Shown: in pieces, positions 60,768-64,000 of the stretch
Numbering within the stretch: position 1 is the stretch's first letter
Layout: each line of letters opens with the position of its first letter
NCBI GenBank assembly: GCA_963819785.1
Contig: CAWFXW010000028.1
Coordinates: 248,001 to 312,000, forward strand
Length of the DNA: 64,000 nt
Direction of reading: 5' to 3'
DNA from: Palsa-504 sp963819785
GTDB taxonomy: Bacteria > Actinomycetota > Actinomycetes > Streptosporangiales > Streptosporangiaceae
Translations under genes and position numbers: made by a program
Notes under the pieces: generated by a model
The model's database searches: none
Told to the model about the DNA's origin: nothing
The model's input: only the letters and a program-made list of their open reading frames with translations

Positions 60768-61463
60768 ATGACCAAGGTCACCGCCCAGATGTCGGTTTCG
60801 CTCGACGGCTATTATGCCGGGCCGCGAAGCCCGGGCGACCCGCATGATATGGCCGCCTTTCTGGAGGGCCTTGAGGGGCCCGGGTTCTTCCGGGTCACCC
60901 GCTGGGTCATCGACGCCATGGCCTGGCGGGAGCGGCTGGGCTATGCCGGGGGCGAGCGGTCGGTCAACTCCGAGATCGTCGAGGAGACGTTCGCGGCGGC
61001 GGGTGCCTACGTCATGGGCCGGCGCATGCTCGATGGCGGCGAGATCCCGTGGGGTGAGGTGCCGCCGTTCCGGGCGCCGGTATTCGTGGTGACCCACCGC
61101 GAGCGGGAGATTGTCCGCCGCCAGGGCGGGACGTCGTTCACGTTTGTCACCGACGGGATCGACCGGGCCGTCGCCTTGGCCAGGGATGCCGCCGGCGGCA
61201 AGGATGTCGCCGTCGCCGGAGGGGGAACGCTGCTGCGCCAGGTCCTGGCGGCCGGGCTGCTGGATGAGCTCGAGTTGCACATCATCCCGGTGCTGCTCGG
61301 CGACGGCATGCGGTTGTTCGACGGCGGGCTCGGGCTGGACGCCCGCGAGGGCATCGAGCTCACCCCGGCCCGCGTGATCCAGACGTCCGAGGTGACCCAC
61401 ATCCGGTACGCGATCGGCCCCCGGACCAAGCTCGAACTCGATGACCGCGGCGCTGATGGCTGA
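60768..61463 (+). CDS. Dihydrofolate reductase-like (RibD C-terminal domain) protein
   Basis: 231 residues from ATG 60768 with a perfect aggagg site. TKVTAQMSVSLDGYYAGPRSPGD, YVMGRRMLDGGE, PVFVVTHREREIVRRQGGTSFTFVTDGI and KDVAVAGGGTLLRQVLAAGLLDELELHIIPVLLGDGMRLFD define the small DHFR/RibD-C family of NADPH-dependent reductases. Substrate unknown; it is distinct from housekeeping FolA. Confidence 0.93.
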   Translation: MTKVTAQMSVSLDGYYAGPRSPGDPHDMAAFLEGLEGPGFFRVTRWVIDAMAWRERLGYAGGERSVNSEIVEETFAAAGAYVMGRRMLDGGEIPWGEVPPFRAPVFVVTHREREIVRRQGGTSFTFVTDGIDRAVALARDAAGGKDVAVAGGGTLLRQVLAAGLLDELELHIIPVLLGDGMRLFDGGLGLDAREGIELTPARVIQTSEVTHIRYAIGPRTKLELDDRGADG

Positions 61464-61620
61464 CCCGGACGGCTCATTAGGGGCGCGGCTTCGGCTGGCT
61501 GCCCGGGGCGGGTACGTGCGCAGTGGCGCCGGGCACGAACGGGCAGGCGATAACCCGCCCAAGCCAGGGATCGTCACCGCGGCGCGGAATGGCCGTCGCG
61601 GCCGCCGGGTTCTTACCGCC

Positions 61621-62696
61621 ATGACCACTACTCGGCAGGCGGGGGGCGCAAGCCCGGTCGACTTCGCGACCTTCGGCGACTACGGCGACTTCAGGCGGAA
61701 GCAGCCCCAGCCAGCGACTGGAGAGTTCGTGCGGTCCGCCTATCCGTTCCGCGGCCGGATCACCGCGGACGGCTCCAGCGGGTATCCGGCCGTGGCCGGC
61801 CGGTACCACCTGTACATCTCCTGGGCCTGCCCGTGGGCGCACCGGACCGCGATCGTGCGCAGGCTGCTCGGCCTTGAGGAAGCCGTCTCGCTGTCAGCGG
61901 TTGACCCGGTGCGGGACGGCCGCGGCTGGGCGTTCCGGGAGGGCCCCGGGCACTCGCTGGATCCGGTCAACGGGTTCTCGCTGCTGCGCGAGGCCTACGA
62001 GGCGACCGAGCCCGGCTACGACGGGCACATCTCCGTCCCCGTGCTGTGGGACCGGGAGACCGGCCGGATCGTCAGCAACAACTTCCCCGACATCACGATC
62101 GACCTGGACACCCAGTTCGGCGCGTTCTCCAACGGCACGGACCTGTACCCGAGGCCCTGCGCCCCGAGATCGACGCGATCAACGCGGTCGTCTACGAGAC
62201 CGTGAACAACGGCGTGTACCGCTCGGGCATGGCCACCTCCCAGGAGGCCTACCACGACGCGGTGTCCAAGGTCTTCGCCACCCTGGACGACCTGGAGCAG
62301 CGCCTGGCCGACCGCCGGTACCTGCTCGGTGACACCCTCACCGAGGCCGACGTCAGGCTATGGGTGACCCTGGCCCGGTTCGACGCGGTCTACCACTACC
62401 ACTTCAAGGTCAACCTGCGCCGGCTGACGGACTACCCGAACCTGTGGGGCTACGCCCGCGACCTGTATTCGATGCCCGCCTTCCGGGACACAACGAACTT
62501 CGGCCACATCAAGCGGCACTACTACACCACGCATCCGCACATCAACCCGACCAGGATCGTCCCCGACGGCCCGCTGCTGGACTGGGCGGCGCCGCACGAC
62601 CGCGGTGCCGTGCGGCCCTTATTGTTGGAGTGTGCTGAGCGGACCGCGGTTGCGCCAGGTGGCCTTGGTGGCGCGGGACTGCGGCCAGGTGGCTGA
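61621..62696 (+). CDS. Glutathionyl-hydroquinone-reductase-like (omega GST) protein, frameshifted
   Basis: Start ATG 61621. FRRKQPQPATGEFVRSAYPFRGRITADGSSGYPAVAGRYHLYISWACPWAHRTAIVRRLLGLEEAVSLSAVDPVRDGRGWAF carries the catalytic Cys70 of the CPWAHR motif. At about 62150 one missing base (ccg|ag, read as ccggag) breaks the frame. It resumes EALRPEIDAINAVVYETVNNGVYRSGMATSQEAYHDAVSKVF and continues through HYHFKVNLRRLTDYPNLWGYARDLY. Actinobacteria lack glutathione, so the likely thiol is mycothiol. The 3' end overlaps the next gene by 65 bp. The frame after DWAAPHDR may be non-native read-through. Confidence 0.9.
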
Positions 62697-63354
62697 CGAG
62701 CTGCGCCGGGCCTTCGGCTGGCCGCCGCCCTTTCACGATCCGGGGGTGGGGCAGTTCGGCCTGATCAACGCGGTGTTCGCGGCGGGCGACACGTTCGTGG
62801 AGGTGGTGGCCCCCGCGCAACCGGACACGACCGCCGGCCGGTACCTCGAGCGGCGCGGCGGCGACGGCGGGTACATGGCGATCTTCCAGGTCCCGGACGT
62901 GGCGGCGGCCCGCCGGCGGGCCGCCGGGCTGGGAGTACGGGTGGTCTGGACCGCAGACCTGCCTGATATCGCGGCAACCCACCTTCATCCCGGGGACGTC
63001 CCGGGCGCCATCGTGTCTTTGGACTGGGCTGCCCCCGAGGGATCGTGGCGGTGGGCGGGCCCGCTGTGGACGGGACGAGTGCCCGAGCATGCCCCAGGCG
63101 GCGTGACCGGGCTGACGATCGAGGTCAGCGACCCGGCCGCCGCGGCACGGCGGTGGGCAGCGGTGCTCGGTGTGCCCGCGGCCGGCAGCGGGGACACCGC
63201 GGTGGTCGAGCTGCCGGAGCCGGGCCAGCGGCTGCGGTTCGTTCCTGCCCGGGACGGCCGGGGCCAGGGAATCATTGAGGTGATCATCGCCGGGCTGCCT
63301 GGCGGCGGGCCGTGGCAGATGGGCGGGGTTCGCTTCGCCGGGGAGGAAGGCTGA
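62632..63354 (+). CDS. Two-domain VOC protein (glyoxalase/dioxygenase-like)
   Basis: 240 residues from GTG 62632 (ttggag upstream). Two consecutive VOC modules: LRQVALVARDCGQVADELRRAFGWPPPFHDPGVGQFGLINAVFAAGDTFVEVVAP, and GVTGLTIEVSDPAAAARRWAAVLGVPAAGSGDTAVVELPEPGQRLRFVPARDGRGQGIIEVIIA. VOC pairs form a metal centre; I cannot assign the reaction. The enoyl-CoA hydratase gene starts one base after its stop, so the two are co-transcribed. Confidence 0.88.
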   Translation: MLSGPRLRQVALVARDCGQVADELRRAFGWPPPFHDPGVGQFGLINAVFAAGDTFVEVVAPAQPDTTAGRYLERRGGDGGYMAIFQVPDVAAARRRAAGLGVRVVWTADLPDIAATHLHPGDVPGAIVSLDWAAPEGSWRWAGPLWTGRVPEHAPGGVTGLTIEVSDPAAAARRWAAVLGVPAAGSGDTAVVELPEPGQRLRFVPARDGRGQGIIEVIIAGLPGGGPWQMGGVRFAGEEG

Positions 63355-63355
63355 C

Positions 63356-64000
63356 ATGACCGCGCTCGATACGGGCACCGAGGACCTGCGCGCCGAGATC
63401 GACAACGGCGTCGCGGTGATCACCATGAACCGGCCGGATCGGCGGAACGCGTTCTCACAGGCCATGGTGTCCGCCCTGGGGACGGTCCTGCCCCGGGTGG
63501 AGACCGACGACGCGGTTGGCTGCGTGGTGCTCACCGGGGCGGGCGGCGCCTTCTGCGCCGGCGGTGACGTCAAGAGCATGGCCGCCGCGCCGGCGGATCA
63601 CGGGGACGGGGCCGCCCCGTCGCTCGACGCTCGCATCCACCGCCAGCGGCTGAATCAGCGGGCCACCAGCGGCCGCCTGTGGAGCATGCCCAAACCGACG
63701 ATCGCCGCCATCGGGGGGCCTGCGGCCGGGGCCGGGCTGTCCCTGGCGCTGGCCTGCGATCTGCGCTACGCGGTCCCGGGCGCGGTGCTGACCACCGCCT
63801 TCGCCAAGGTCGCGTTCGCCGGAGACTACGGCGGGACATGGTTTCTCACCCGGCTGGTGGGCAGCAGCAAAGCCAAGGAGCTCTACTACTTCTCCGAGCG
63901 GCTGAGCGCCGAGGATGCCTGCCGGCTCGGGATCGTCAACGCCATCTTCGCGCCCGCTGACTTCGAGCGTGAGGTCATGGAACGCGCCCGGCTGGCGCAC
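63356..64000 (+). CDS. Enoyl-CoA hydratase/isomerase family protein (3' end beyond window)
   Basis: From ATG 63356 (gggaggaagg upstream) the frame is open to the window edge (215 residues seen). ITMNRPDRRNAFSQAMVSALG, VVLTGAGGAFCAGGDVKSMAA (first oxyanion-hole strand), MPKPTIAAIGGPAAGAGLSLALACDLRYAVPGAVLTTAFAKVAFAGDYGGTWFLTRLVG (second oxyanion and active-site loop) are clear crotonase features. It acts on acyl-CoA; in this superfamily Asp or Gly in the active-site loop changes the reaction, so hydratase activity is not certain. Partner of the VOC gene just upstream. Confidence 0.9.
   Translation, partial: MTALDTGTEDLRAEIDNGVAVITMNRPDRRNAFSQAMVSALGTVLPRVETDDAVGCVVLTGAGGAFCAGGDVKSMAAAPADHGDGAAPSLDARIHRQRLNQRATSGRLWSMPKPTIAAIGGPAAGAGLSLALACDLRYAVPGAVLTTAFAKVAFAGDYGGTWFLTRLVGSSKAKELYYFSERLSAEDACRLGIVNAIFAPADFEREVMERARLAH

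Noticed and set aside
1..64000. Complete biosynthetic gene cluster or prophage
   Set aside because: There is no NRPS/PKS, RiPP, terpene or phage structural gene. The envelope and redox genes are scattered rather than forming one pathway.

Overview
The window is 64 kb of very GC-rich, gene-dense DNA from an actinobacterium. The signs are GC-biased codons, frequent GTG starts, F420-type oxidoreductases (PPOX and LLM families), LytR-CpsA-Psr and L,D-transpeptidase wall enzymes, SigE-like sigma factors, and stop/start overlaps such as GTGA and ATGA. A relative of Streptosporangiales is a reasonable guess but is not proven. No rRNA, tRNA, CRISPR array, phage module or intact mobile element was seen. 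Both ends cut through genes: a WD40 protein on the left and an enoyl-CoA hydratase on the right.

Layout. 0-4.5 kb: two related WD40 beta-propeller proteins with C-terminal zinc ribbons, then an AMP nucleosidase (amn) broken by a one-base deletion. 4.6-12.2 kb: small enzymes, a GlxA-type regulator divergent from a dehydrogenase, a second SecY overlapping an ECF sigma gene, lipoprotein and serine-hydrolase remnants, and a CaiB-type CoA transferase. 12.4-24 kb is rich in envelope functions: a Ser/Thr kinase fused to a penicillin-binding-protein-like domain that has lost all three catalytic motifs, a lipoprotein, an LCP ligase, a secreted glycosidase-like protein, a D,D-carboxypeptidase, and a two-component system whose divergent promoter region holds a perfect 18-bp inverted repeat built from 11-bp-spaced direct repeats. 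24-30.6 kb: an FAD oxidoreductase paired with a stand-alone PEP-utiliser (Enzyme I-like) protein, a deaminase, an AhpD-like protein, a VOC protein and an EEP-fold hydrolase.

30.9-33.5 kb holds a two-gene operon: a protein with bifunctional-nuclease-like and C-terminal beta-sandwich-like domains, followed 7 bp later by an ECF sigma factor carrying the same two domains. 33.6-41 kb: an M13 peptidase, fragments of two globins and a regulator, a TetR/TIM-barrel pair, and an ABC exporter. 41-53 kb is a patchwork of small accessory genes with decayed genes and IS110 remnants. 53-64 kb: methylglyoxal synthase, an L,D-transpeptidase, an ArsR-controlled divergon with a clear operator, an F420 LLM enzyme, a proline racemase coupled to an MFS exporter, a glutathionyl-hydroquinone-reductase-like protein, and a VOC/enoyl-CoA hydratase pair.

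Caution: about ten otherwise complete genes are each interrupted by single-base frameshifts that one inserted or deleted base would repair. Residual sequencing indels explain this better than mass pseudogenisation, so I give whole-gene spans for them. The best candidates for new biology are the kinase-pseudotranspeptidase fusion (12.4-14.9 kb), the sigma/nuclease-like tandem (30.9-33.5 kb) and the FAD/PEP-utiliser pair (24.2-27.4 kb).
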